Position numbers and translations under genes: made by a program
Notes under the pieces: model-generated
The model's database searches: none
What the model saw: the letters and a program-made list of their open reading frames with translations, nothing else
Told to the model about the DNA's origin: nothing
In this document: one piece after another, positions 13,988 through 25,199 of the stretch
How positions within the stretch are numbered: position 1 is the stretch's first letter
Layout of the letters: every line of letters starts with the position of its first letter
NCBI RefSeq assembly: GCF_037975245.1
Contig: NC_092564.1
Span: forward strand, 796,601 to 860,600
Source: Apostichopus japonicus
Taxonomy: Eukaryota; Echinodermata; Holothuroidea; Aspidochirotida; Stichopodidae
Length of the DNA: 64,000 nt
Direction: 5' to 3'

Positions 13988-14448
13988 AAAGACAATAATC
14001 ATAAACTAAATAATATAGAAGACAATTATATGTAAGCGGCTACTAGTACCAGTACTATACTTGCTATGCAAACTCATCAAAGGTACGTGTGTGCAGCTCC
14101 AGGACTAGCTTATTCTCGTTCACGTCGTGCAACTAGTATAAGCTTTTCCGCGGGTTTTCAAGACCAAGGTGAAAAGCAGGCTTCATTATTTGTAGGGATT
14201 ACAAAACTTATTTACACAATATATCTATAAAAACGGTATATTATTAAACAAAATGATCAATATTGCGTCCTAAAAATATCTGACAAATTAAATTCATTAA
14301 CTTTTTGAACCAATAAGTATTTAATGATTAGTCATAATATATTTTTTATTTGACAAACCCCATTTAAAATACTACAATGCAGACATAAACATTGCGCAAT
14401 ATTTGTTTGGCTGATGTATATCACAGCAGTTCTGTGTTGTATAGGCTG

Positions 14449-14513
14449 AGGTTAGTTCCAAGGTGTTTCGACAACAGAGAATTTGACCTGTGACGTACTT
14501 CCGTTTACAAGAG
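14449..14513 (+). promoter_or_regulatory. Promoter-like module upstream of DNAJC9
   Basis: A stretch of about 62 bp, beginning GGCTGAGGTTAGTTCCAAGG then TGTTTCGACAAC, TTTGACCT, GACGT and ACTTCCGTTT, recurs in inverse orientation at 28578-28649. It contains ETS-like (ACTTCCG), CRE-like (GACGT) and nuclear-receptor half-site-like (TGACCT) words. It lies about 460-530 bp upstream of the DNAJC9 start codon. The promoter role is inferred. Confidence 0.5.
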
Positions 14514-14538
14514 CCCTCTCTAGTATTCCTATGGCAAT

Positions 14539-14547
14539 GGCGCGAAA
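14539..14547 (-). promoter_or_regulatory. E2F-like site upstream of DNAJC9
   Basis: GGCGCGAAA on + (TTTCGCGCC on -) matches the E2F consensus about 550 bp upstream of the DNAJC9 ATG. A cell-cycle link would suit a histone co-chaperone. A single motif match is weak evidence. Confidence 0.3.
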
Positions 14548-14599
14548 TGGAAAGTGTAAATTACGTACAAGTTGTTGATGACGGCTACTCAGGCTGAAG

Positions 14600-16300
14600 A
14601 TTAACCTGAAGATGACGGCAACTGTGCAGCATGGGTTTGAAGCCTGGACGTAAAGATTAAATGTATTCTCTTGACTTGAACTTTTAACGTTTGAGAAAAT
14701 TATATGAGCCAGGCTTTCTTGCAGGTTGTTGTAGTTGACGCAGCTGAGGCCCCAAGACGTAGCCTAAGGTACTGTAGGCCTAACGGCATAACCGTCACTA
14801 GCCTAATGGTTGGTGAATTACTCTGTTGAACAGCTATGTTTAAACGAAATTGGTGGTCGATGGGGGCAGGCATGAATTTTGATAAGGATTATATTTCTAG
14901 TGGAGGTGCTTATGTTTTGAAAGGAAGGAAAGTCCTAACAATATCAGGAGGCATGCTAAGGTACACCTACTACTAGTTACTAGTACTACCCTAGTTACAA
15001 AGTTACAGGGATAAGCTGAAGAACTTAGAAGGTCCGCGAGACCGTAATTAAAAAAGGTTCGCCACACCGAAGATCTTCAAGACCGAGGTCAACGAGACCG
15101 AAACTATTACTAGGCCCCGCAAGACCTAAACTGCTAGGCCTATAATAGCACTTGGTGAGGCAAATATTACTACCGGTAATATTACCCTGATAAAAGCTCG
15201 TAATTAAAAAGAATTTACAGCCATCTCTTTTCATAATGGATACCAGTGAGTTGCGCAAGGGGGCTGGGGCGGCTTGCATTGATACTACAGTATGTTAGGC
15301 CTCCACCAGTGGCTTAACCAGAGGCGGTTGCAGGGGGCGAAAGCCCCCGCTCTCAAATGTCAAACCCCCCTGCTGTGTGTTTGTGCTACAAAATGTACAA
15401 ATTTTAGGAAGTAAATTAGTCGTTTGGTTTATTATGAGGAAATTGTGTCAACTGTTACGGGCTAGAGGTTAAAAGTCCACCCCCTAATTAATCCTGATTT
15501 CATAGTAAAATGGGATAATAATGACAGTATACGCTATAACAAGGGAAACATGTTGCGGTTTTCGGTTCTACTTCTGTAAGGAGTCAAAATTCTTTAGACT
15601 GCTTGAATTTTAATTTAAATTGGTTTAAATCGGCCGTTTTTCCTTACCTCTTCAGTTTTTAAGGGGGGTCGGGGACGTCCACTAGTGAAGAATTTAGGGG
15701 GCATGCTCCATAGACCATCGGTCTCGCGGACCATTGGTGGGTAAGCTTGCATGGTTTTGTGAAAACTTACAACTGGTTTTTCTCTAGCAAAAAAACCAAT
15801 CTGGCTCAAAAACCTGTTTTTTTTTTCATTCCCGAGTTGCATTGAAAACATCAAAATCTCTGATGGAGTTGTCGCAATACCTTACAATCGTCTAAGAATT
15901 TCTGTTAACTAAGGAAGGGTTTGCTCGGTTGGTTGATTGCTGTTTAACCAGCTAATGATCATAAATAGAATTTGTTGGTTAACACAAACATTTTTTGCCC
16001 CAGATGGAGAATCTTCCTAAAACGTAAATTTTATTGTAATACCCCCGCCCAAGACACTACAATCAATTGCACTACCCCCATGTTCACGCTATTAAGATGT
16101 TTTATTTTTGGAGATTAGGCCCGAGCGTAAACCCCATTATGACCAATTTGAGATTGTAAAAAAACTTGCTTTACAGTAAGATTGGTCCAATATATTCAGT
16201 AGTGGCTGACAAAGTGTTCGAAGGTACTAAATTGCACGAGGCTCTAGCCATGTTCGCGGGTGGTGTCTTGGCGGTAAAATAAATTTCTTTTCATTCAGTG
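14600..16300. other. Gene-free interval
   Basis: No recognisable gene. Around 15300-15370 a stretch reading CAGTGGCTTAACCAG followed by G/C runs resembles a single hAT-type transposon end, but I found no matching second end. Confidence 0.4.
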
Positions 16301-16304
16301 AAGA

Positions 16305-16612
16305 GAATTTACCGTCTACCCTTTCAGAGGTCATTGTCTTAAGCTCAAAAAGTCACAAAGTAGGATTAATATTCTGCAGAACTTTTTTCTAACAGGGTTG
16401 TGAATGAGTGGAACGGTTTGCCTGAGAAAGTTGTACTTGCAAGAAGTGTGAATGGGTTAAGAATGCTTTGGACAAGAACTTTAAGCATTGTAATCGGGTC
16501 TGAGTGTTTGTGTCTTCAGATTTTTCTCTCCTATAGGGTCCTTGATGGGGAATTGAGTTTCCCTCCTGATCCTTATTTTTCTACCAACCTAAACTAATAA
16601 TAACAAAAAATA
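16305..16612 (+). mobile_element. 3' end of a CR1-like non-LTR retrotransposon
   Basis: The plus strand reads RGHCLKLKKS, then ILQNFFSNRVVNEWNGLPEK and VVLARSVNG before decaying. This is the extreme C-terminus of CR1/L2-type ORF2 (FF-RV-N-WN-LP--VV-A-SVN-FK). A short 3' tail ending in AACAAAA follows. The rest of the element is missing, as expected for a 5'-truncated copy. The orientation is opposite to the relic at 1-600. Confidence 0.75.
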
Positions 16613-17760
16613 CGTTCAGATAGGCACTACGTTAGGTCTACAGAAGTCTGGTAGAAGCTAATTTCAGTATTCAAGGTGCCAGTGAACTGTCATTTTAAGT
16701 AACTTATTTCTTCTTGGTAATTTGTTTGGCCATAATAAAAGTCTGTTCAGGTGATGCAGAATTTATTCAGCAGGTGGTTCAAGTCCACCAACAGATAACA
16801 TTAAGCCACTCAGTTTCCAAGAAGAATTTGACTATTTGTGCATGTAATGATGTGACTTAATTGCTATAGAAAAAAAGGCTAATCCCATGATAGAAATTTT
16901 GTTTGGCAATTTGGCGAATCAATCAATGAATATTCTGAAATTTCTTACAGGGGAGTTTTGTTGTATGTGAATATGATATAATTTTTTTTGTTCATCTTCT
17001 TGGGTCACCATACACTTGGAAGTGCAATTCCAGTACAAAAAGGTCTCTTAATTTACAGTTAGCTTGATACAACAATGTAACAAAATTTGTGTAAGATTCT
17101 TCAACAACACATAAGACAGTGCCCGCCTTTTTAAACAAGAGCATCAATGACGCAGTATCTCAATACTGGAAGTTTTAATTTTGATTCCTTTCAAATCTTT
17201 GCTCTGTCTCTACAATTATCAATATCATTCATGGTACAACAAATATACAACTTGCATTTTTGCTACTTTGCCACGAATAGTCTCTGCAGGTTACACTTTA
17301 TCCTGCTAGTCTTGCCTTTAGCGCTCATTGCCTGTTAGTCGAAAGAACGACGTTGCAAGGTTTAGTAATGTCATAGGATATTTAAGAACTTGTTTTTTAT
17401 GTGGTATCCTCCATCTTGGGTCAGTCTCTGTTGGACTTTTTGGTCATATAGTTTGACGTCAATGACAACGGCCAAATTAGAAGAGGCGAACAACTCGACC
17501 ATATTCTTGATGCCTGCCTTGAAAGCTAGGCCTATTGACCTACTGTATGTTACTGTAGACTGTAGTGGTGACTACCATCAAAACTGTGTCCACTTCTAGA
17601 TATCAAAACAACCCACGTTTTTCCATCTCAATTTTTCTGACATGAAGATTTCATGGATTTATGACTTGGAAAAAATAATGTAAAAGAAGATTACAAGTTT
17701 TTATATGCAAGTGATGCAAGTAATAGCCACCTCAGTTCCTCTCCATTTTGTTATTTTATT
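16613..17760. other. Gene-free interval before the Kolobok-like element
   Basis: Only short ORFs without recognisable similarity. No tandem repeat seen. Confidence 0.4.
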
Positions 17761-18792
17761 TTAAAGAGGCCATGACACGAAAAATCCAACTCATCGAGAG
17801 TAACTTCCTCTGAATCTATGAGAAAATCTATGGTCAAAACTATCCTCAACACCTTGAAAACCTCAAGGACTAATTAGTAATTAACGTTTTAATAATCGCA
17901 TCCGAAAATAGATACCTGAGAATGCGATTTCACAACAAGACAATGATGACGTCATGTTAGGAACACACGTGCAAAGCTCAGGCATGTATCGGATGCGCGA
18001 CGATCATATCGTTCCATATACAGTACACGCACATTTACACTGAGAGAACAACCACTGTATTACGCTATATCGTTAGAAATTTCAAGTTTGTTTTACAACT
18101 GTTGTAAACTATCCGAGAGAAATGCCGGTCCGTTGTGTTGTTGGGGCTGCATAAATATCATTACCCATGCAATTAGCCTTCATCCATGGCTGAAGGACGA
18201 AAAAAAACACGGCGATTATGACCATAGGCGTACGGGACCATTTCAGTTTGGGGGGGCAGAACTTTTTGTGCCCGAAAGTTCCCGTGACACTATCTAAGCG
18301 GAGCGCCACCATCAGTTGGCGCGTAGCGTACAAGAAAATTTTTGGCACACAATGCCTCTCAGATTGCCGGAAACGGCACTTCTGAGGCCTTGCAAGTTGC
18401 ATCTAAACATTCTTTATTTTATATTCTCACGTTTTAGAAATTTACACTTCCCCAAAAATTTGGTAAATTAGAAGAAGAAAAAATGGTAACATCACTTTGA
18501 AGGGGAAAAATGGGGACAGTATATATTTTAAGCTCCTATTTAGTTACCGTATTTATTATTTTAACACAGTACTCAGCTACCTCCAGAAAAAAACATACAT
18601 TGTTCAACGACACGTAGGCGGGATAATGTCGCTGTGTCGGGTGAGACTGCAATTTGTCTCACAAAAAAGTATAAAATATAACAAAGAATATGATAAACCT
18701 GTACTTCTAGGCTTGTAGGCACTCCCCCCTCCCCCACCATCCATGAAAAAGAAAATGTTTCTTATATACACTCATGTTGGGGATGTCCAGGT

Positions 18793-19449
18793 CAAGGGCG
18801 GCGGAAGCACTTTTAATCTGGGGGGGGGGGAAGCACCGACATCAAAGGGCACTTTGCAGAAATTCGATTGGACTGATGCAGCCTTACATTTAGTCCCCCT
18901 TATAACTCTTATTGTATTATCTTATTTGTGTATACACATCACTCCATCAACGCCCCCCCCCCCGCCCCTAAAGGAAAATATGCATACTAACACTGCAATA
19001 TCCAATGCGCAAATTGGGAAACAAGGAACAAGTTTTCTTTTGAGACAAAATGAGGTGAAATCATGCTAGTTGCTATTGTAGGAATCTTCCGAATTAGAGT
19101 TTATTTCTTGTTAATATCTTAACAAATTTTTTCCATTCGAAATAGCTTTGAGTTTGACCCACAGAAATTCATTAAAAGTCAAGGGCTTAGCCAAGATTTG
19201 CAAAGTTGTATGCACGACTATCTGAGCGGAGCGCCACCATCGGTTGGCGCGGAGCGTACTAGCAAATTTTTGGTTTTACAAACCCCTCAGATGGCCGGAA
19301 AAGGCCCTTCCCGAGTGTTCATTCTGGTTCCCTGGCCTCTTGCTAACTTGAGGCACCTCAATTTTTATGTAGAAAAAAGGCACATTTTTAACCTGAGGAA
19401 AAGTGGGGGGGCACGTGCCCCCTGTGCCCCCCCGGTTCCGCCGCCCTTG
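18793..19449. mobile_element. Second nested hAT-like element, 657 bp
   Basis: Its ends CAAGGGCGGCGGAA and (right) TTCCGCCGCCCTTG are inverted copies. It is flanked by an exact 8-bp duplication GTCCAGGT (18785-18792 and 19450-19457). It sits wholly within 18223-19847, so it is younger. Its right half carries CTATCTGAGCGGAGCGCCAC, shared with the host element and with 40706-40955, which shows a related family. Confidence 0.85.
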
Positions 19450-19645
19450 GTCCAGGTATACAATTGAATAGTTAGAAAAAAATTGATCGTGCAAAAAGCG
19501 TGGTAGCCCAGATGAACTGCGCTTACGGTGGTGTTACACGGAAATATTCGGGCATCATGATGCTAAATAAAGAAAATCATGGAATTGTCGGGCAAAAACT
19601 TGAAAAAGATTCGGGCAAGCTACTGCATATTTATAAAGGCTATAT

Positions 19646-19700
19646 ATTTCCAGAGGACAAGAAACTCGGGCAAAAGTCCTGAAAATTCGGGCAGCCTATA

Positions 19701-19738
<38 letters not shown>

Positions 19739-19799
19739 CTCCTCTTAGGCTGCCCGAATTTTTCAGGACTTTTGCCCGAATTTCTTGTCCTCTGGAAAT
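19646..19799. repeat. Long inverted repeat with AT/poly-T loop
   Basis: Arms of about 50 nt (19646-19696 and 19747-19799) are nearly perfect reverse complements. They carry CAGAGGACAAG, GGGCAAAAGTCCTGAAAA and TTCGGGCAGCCT. The loop is a TA repeat followed by a T run. The transcript would form a strong hairpin. Confidence 0.9.
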
Positions 19800-21966
19800 T
19801 TGGGGGGGCAGTCTGCCCCCCCTGCCCCCCCGCCTCGTACGCCTATGATTATGACCAAGTTAGTGCACAACACCAGCGCCGATTTCACTGGGCCTAGCCA
19901 GTATGCAGTTCGAATGAAGCGAACACTTCACGGAAGCATACTACGATCCCTCCTTTTTGTTATGAAATAAAACAAATGGACTTTAACGGTTCGACATAAA
20001 AGAGTCATTCTTCTGTCAAGTAATCCACAAAAAACTACTCTGAAGACCAGATCGGGGAACAGGAAACCTCCAATGGGGCAAGTGGCGATCCTTAGGAGGT
20101 AGCGCGCCGAGCACTAGTAGTACTATAGTATGGTTCCCCTATAGTATTGGCGTTACTACACTGAAGTCGCAATAGACGAAGAGATTTTACTGTATCATCC
20201 AAATTAACACCCCCTTCATTGCTCTATTGTATACTAATAAGTTATGAGGTTAGCTTCAGAGGCGATGGGTTACATCTTCTTGTGAACAAATCTCAGTGCC
20301 CCAATTTATTTCTGGAATATGCTGGATCAGTTAATTATAGCAATAATTTCTTATGCCTATTCCAGGAAAACCATTTATTATGTTGTGGAGGGAGTGGGGG
20401 TAATGGGGATGGGTCAAAATAGGTAGGTAAAAAGATTTTATTCCAAAGGTTGTTTAATTAAATCTCAAAGCGATTTATTTTAAAGTCACAGAGCCAAAAA
20501 TTCACACAACATAGTTCAAGTGTTAAATCATTGAACAAAATTTATTCAATATCAGTTCTAGACAGTCATTCTGGACAATCTGAACTAACATTAACAACAA
20601 TCATTGTATTATATGACATAAAAGTAAAACTGTACTTTCCATAAACATTATCATTCTTAAATTACACTAATGTAATTTGTGACATCAAAGGAGGTTAAAA
20701 GAAAACAACTTACATGATTTTTTTTGCTTTAAGCCTACAAAGCAGTTGCATGTCCATCGCTATCAATCGTTGTTGTGACAAATTAATTAGAATAATCCAG
20801 AAGCAAATACAATACAGGGTTATTTAAACCAAGAAACACTGCACGACGCAACTCACATGCAAAAATGTTACCCACGCACGATGACACGTACAACACTGAT
20901 GGGCAATGTGAAACACAGCATCACACGCATTAAAACAATCGAAGACCATTAACAGGGTGTACTGCTGAGTTTTTGAAGAAAGACTACAAAACAAACCAAC
21001 TGCTGCTGAAGAAACAGTCTAAACATTCAAGAGTTCTGCTGCCTCCATTGGTCTTTATTATGACTTTTCTGTCAAATATCATTGGTGATATGGTTATTTT
21101 GGCTTCCAGATTAAAGGTACGAATCAAACGAGGTAAATGCCCCTAAAAAGGTCAATGCCCGTTCCCTTATGCACATATTATATGACATCACGGTCATGCC
21201 AATACTTGTGTCCAAATGCTTCAAAACATGCCTTTTCTTTTATTGTTGATGTTGGGTCTGGAAAATAACCTTTTCATCCTGAATTAAAAGTCTTGAATTT
21301 CAATATATCAACACTGAGGGAACCCTGACGGATTGATAATCCAACACAATCGTAGTTTAGAAAGGCTTCCTATACAATGAGTTTTCTCCTGGCAACTTGA
21401 ATCCAGTGTAATGACCATTGGCTGGAAAATCACTTCTGATCCTTTGGACTGCACATGATGGTAGCACAACCCTGACGTGTCTTGCTAGGAACCCCAAGTA
21501 TCATTGAACCTGTTGACTGTAGGCTATGTATCTGTACTGCCTGGGAAAAAATTTATGAAAGTTCAAAATGTATTAATGTTGGCCATGATGTCCACAATAA
21601 CAAGCAGGCACACAATGTACAGTTATGGTTACATTTGTTGTGATTTTACACCTTCCATGTATCATGAAACATTCTTTTGTTTCAGAAAATTGATTTGCAA
21701 AACTCCAGGCCAAAGTACTAGCCAAGTAATAATGAGTATGAAATAACACATATGCCTACCTAGCATGGCTGCATAATGCAACTTACATCCCCGAGCCAAA
21801 CTTTCAGTATGCAACCAACCCTACTAGTACTACACACTCTACATATGGGTTGTAAGTTACCGTAACACAACGCACAATACGGTTTAGGGTGTTCCGCGAA
21901 TTCCAACAACACATGCACAAAATGGACTGGATTTTGTTTTTAAATGCTTCGTTAATAAATTCTTAC

Positions 21967-22241
21967 CACGTTGTATGTTCCTTGCAATGGTTTCGAACGG
22001 ATTTCTTCTTCGATATGTTGTGGAGCTTCAATTTCGGCTCGTTTAACAGGCTCGAACTGATACGGTTCTAACACCTCCGCTCCACCCTCAGCGTTCGGTT
22101 CAATATTGGAATGATCATCGCCTTCACTCTCTGCTTCGAATATGAGAAAGGGCACTCTAATTATAGCCCAATTTCACTGCCTAGTGAAGAACCATTATCA
22201 CTTTGAACTTCGGTTGCCGCATTTGGCTCTGGATCCGCCAT
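21967..22241 (-). pseudogene. Second exon of the Kolobok-like element, frameshifted; possibly P2X7-C-like protein
   Basis: It starts MADPEPNAATEVQSDNGSS and hits a stop soon after. The next frame continues with EAESEGDDHSNIEPNAEGG, EVLEPYQFEPVKRAEIEAP and LQGTYN|gtaaga, so an acidic, Ser-rich leader runs into YQFEPV. From memory this resembles the N-terminus of invertebrate proteins carrying the cysteine-rich P2X7 C-terminal domain; that domain is not visible here, so the assignment is tentative. It lies on the strand opposite the THAP exon. Confidence 0.4.
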
Positions 22242-22635
22242 TTCACAGGAAATTTTGATTTGATATCGCACTTGTGATCGGTGTTTTGTTTAGTAACTAC
22301 TAGTGGTATGTGTACTTGTCTACTGTGTACGTGAATGGTACCGTAGCAGCGACAACAAATATGTGTTCAAAACGTGACGTCACATGACGTCATGCGAATC
22401 GGAAAATTTTCGAGTAAACAAAGTTTCAAACGCCGAAAAGGGTAAATTCATTCTCAATTTTCGACTTGAAAAATCAAGTTTTAAACTGGCAGATTGGTTG
22501 ATACATGTTTTAGAGAACATTCTTTGATGGATCCCAAAAATATAGGACTTTGAAATTTTCGTGTCATGGCCACTTTAATTCTTTGTACATTTGATGTACA
22601 ACATTACAGGCTCAAAAGAAAGCTAAACATACTTA

Positions 22636-23495
22636 GGCCACGAGAATGAAAGTTATAGATTTGCGTCCACCGCCCGCATGCCTGAAAAGCTACCGCACAA
22701 AAAAAAAACTTTCCAAATCGCGCACAGTGGAAAGACGATCTATTTATCACGTAAATGCAGCTATGAAAACAGTATCATCGCTTTGCCAGTGTCGCGGCGT
22801 CATCGGGGTCACAGGTCAAATCGCTCCAACCGCACATCGGATTCTCGCAATGTCTCCACGCGCACGCGTGCGTTGATACCATGCGTTGTTCTCATGGAAC
22901 GAAACGTAAGAAATCCGTTCAATCTTTTATACTTACCTATAGTTTCAAGACTCGAATTGTTGACATAAAAGGGCTAAACTATAACAAAGTTTATTGACAT
23001 TGCATACGATATACAAATATTGATGGATGGCATGATCAGAATGTGAAATTTTACGATTCACTGGTCAATGTTTATGATCGTCTCCAGTGTAATGCTAAAG
23101 CATAGGATAACAAGCAGTCGATCTAGGCCTAGCCTACGTACGTACGTACTGTTCCAGGTCAATGCACTGTAGTGACCAAGTCATGTAGGCTATCATTGTC
23201 ACTGTGTACATCATGTTGCAGACAGGAGCCCGGTATTTTTAACATTTTTTTAAATTCTATGCATCCTCATCCAGCTAGCCTAGTACTAGTAGCAGTTGTG
23301 TTTCAAAGCCAGGGTTTTATTCTCCCCTACTGTGATAGCAAACATGGCATTTTGAAGTCGTTTATATACCACTTGCGTGAATGGTTTATGTAGATAGCTA
23401 CGCATGCGCAGTTGTAAATAATGAATAATGAAAAAAAGCCTCGTGTGTTTTCAAAAAAGTCCGGACACAAATCTATAACTTTCATTCTCGTGGCC
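22636..23495. mobile_element. PIF/Harbinger-like non-autonomous element, 860 bp
   Basis: Inverted ends of about 28 nt begin GGCCACGAGAATGAAAGTT and continue ATAGATTTG. They are flanked by TTA on both sides (22633-22635 and 23496-23498). A TTA/TWA duplication is characteristic of PIF/Harbinger. No transposase ORF is visible, and the short ORFs inside look random. It lies only 57 bp from the right TTAA of the Kolobok-like element. Confidence 0.75.
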
Positions 23496-23584
23496 TTACA
23501 TCATATATCCTTATAAATAAAACATAACCTTATACAATTTTTAAAGTCTTATAAAAGTTGTGATGCTATGGCCGGCTACTCTTT

Positions 23585-23960
23585 TATACGTACCCATCAA
23601 ACAAACTTACCCTGGTCCTTCCTAGGAAAAGCTATCTGAACACCAGTACAATGCTAATGTGGCTATCACTGAAAGCCTAATAGGCCTAGGCCTATATATA
23701 TTTTTTTAAATGCACTAGGCCTACAGTAAGTAGCCTTCAGAAATACAAGAATGTGTATACGTAATTATACAAAATACATGAAGGGCAATCAAACAAACTT
23801 ATCATGGCCCTTGCTCTGAAAAGCTACCTGAACACCAGTACTATCCTTAAATGGATGATACAAAAACGAAGGTCTAATATAAATTAAATGCACTACGTAG
23901 AATTCAGCAGTACAGAATGTGTATATGTAATTAGCATGCACACTACACCTGGCGTACCTA
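23585..23960. repeat. Two tandem copies of a unit of about 190 bp
   Basis: The words ATCAAACAAACTTA, AAAAGCTA-CTGAACACCAGT and AGAATGTGTATA-GTAATTA recur in order in both halves (about 23585-23775 and 23782-23960), with clear divergence. Confidence 0.75.
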
Positions 23961-24597
23961 ACTACAGTAGAGAAAATTGGTCGCGAGGGTAGCCATTTTC
24001 GTATATCTAACATGTAGCTGCCATGAGTCATAGCCAATCTGCTACAAAACAGACTTGGGGCGGGGCTTAATCATTAAAAACGGACCTTTTTACTAAAAGT
24101 AGGGGCGGCAGCTCAGTGTTGTTTTAACAAAGAAAAATCATTTAAACATCAAATAAAGCAAATAAAAGCCATAAAATGTCATTTACAGCTAGTAAAATTC
24201 TTATTAATACCTACCTGTAAACAACAAATGAAAGTTTCAAATGTTAATAAAATATATAATAAATAGGACCCTATCTTAGACGATACCACTGTTGAAAGAC
24301 AATTCTATTCTATTCTTTTTCATAAAACATAAGTTTTGGAGCGTGTGCAAAAATGGGTTGTTTAAACTGTTTTCAGTCCAAATTGGCCCGATTTGGACAT
24401 AAATCGGTGAAAAAGTCATAGAATGAGATAAAATTCTCGAATAAAAAATAGTAACTTTTGTTGGCCTATATGATATATGCTTGCTCTGAAAATTCCAGAG
24501 AAAAAGAACTTTATATGAAGACGCTGAAAAATTTTTAAGAGAAGAGAGAGTCCCACTTACTGTTACAATATCTCTATACATGTAATGTATTGAGATA

Positions 24598-24783
24598 ACA
24601 AGAAAACTGGAAGCTGATGTTGTTAAAGCTCAGCTCACTACCAGCTGCTTTTGATTGGCAAGAAAACCTTGGCAGAGTGTGTACAGTAGGTCTAAAGAAA
24701 ATTGCAGCAGCTAAGTCCAGCAAACTTGGAAGGATCAAAAACATTGCCCGCTTCAGGAAGGACAAAGAGTGTAGGAACTTCTA
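24598..24783 (+). pseudogene. Short open stretch of unknown identity
   Basis: An uninterrupted frame of about 61 codons ends ...GLKKIAAAKSSKLGRIKNIA then RFRKDKECRNF and TAA. The basic, helix-like C-terminus and lack of stops could mark a terminal exon or transposon remnant. I do not recognise it, there is no clear start, and it may be chance. Confidence 0.2.
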
Positions 24784-25199
24784 ACAAACAGATAAAACTT
24801 CTTTATTTTATATTTCTTTGTTGCACATACAATGCAAGAATCATAATATACTTTACAATGTGAAGTTTTTATCTGGTACACAAGAGGTACAAACAAACCC
24901 ACTGGCAGGAATCTGGGGGTGGGGGCAGGTGCACTCTATACGGTCTTGTCCCAGACCTTGAGCAATTTTCAAATACACAACTAGAAATACAAATTTCCCA
25001 AAGGGGATGGGAGGGAAGCCCTTGTTCCCTCTCCCAGGTTTGCCTCAAAAACCATTACTTGGAAATAAGCTCACTAAGCTTCACCATATTATGTATAGGG
25101 GCCTAATAAAACCACAACTTTCTCTAATGGACAGAGGTACCTCCCTTATTATATTCTCACTGGTACCCACTTCAGACCCAACATCATGCTTTCACTTGT

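Larger units (their letters stand above)
18223..19847. mobile_element. Non-autonomous hAT-like element, 1625 bp, inserted in the THAP exon
   Basis: Its inverted ends are CATAGGCGTACG and CGTACGCCTATG. It is flanked by an exact 8-bp duplication ATTATGAC (18215-18222 and 19848-19855). An 8-bp duplication is typical of hAT elements; P and Merlin types can also give 8 bp. Inside are a subterminal block with CGGAGCGCCACCAT, a second nested element at 18793-19449, and a large palindrome at 19646-19799. No transposase is visible. Confidence 0.85.
18122..19965 (+). pseudogene. THAP-domain exon of the Kolobok-like element, split by an insertion
   Basis: The left part (18122-18222) starts MPVRCVVG and, in shifted frames, contains SLHPWLKDEKK. 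After the inserted element it resumes at 19856 with KLVHNTSADFTGPSQYAV, then (shifted) SEHFTEAYYDPS. These are the ordered landmarks of a C2CH THAP zinc finger: N-terminal MP-x-C, the HPW core and the SEHF histidine. At least three frame changes and internal stops show it is dead. It is probably the DNA-binding N-terminus of the transposase. Confidence 0.75.
17765..22574. mobile_element. Kolobok-like DNA transposon with TTAA target duplication, decayed and nested
   Basis: The 4810-bp element is flanked by TTAA on both sides (17761-17764 and 22575-22578). Its inverted ends read AGAGGCCATGACACGAAAA on the left and, on the opposite strand, AGTGGCCATGACACGAAAA on the right, with one mismatch in 19. 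A broken THAP-domain exon lies near the left end on +, and a second broken exon near the right end on -. TTAA duplication together with a THAP domain is the known signature of Kolobok elements; piggyBac also uses TTAA but has different ends. I could not recognise the catalytic transposase core between about 20 and 21.9 kb. The 18223-19847 insertion interrupts it. Confidence 0.8.

Noticed and set aside
19276-19494. Gly/Arg-rich minus-strand frame
   Set aside because: Arises from the G/C-rich end of the nested 657-bp element and spans its boundary.
20000-21900. Catalytic transposase of the Kolobok-like element
   Set aside because: Searched by eye on both strands. Only short frames without recognisable motifs, so none is claimed.
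17761-22578. piggyBac as the owner of the TTAA duplication
   Set aside because: The ends begin AGAGGCC rather than piggyBac-type CCC, and a THAP exon is present, which favours Kolobok.
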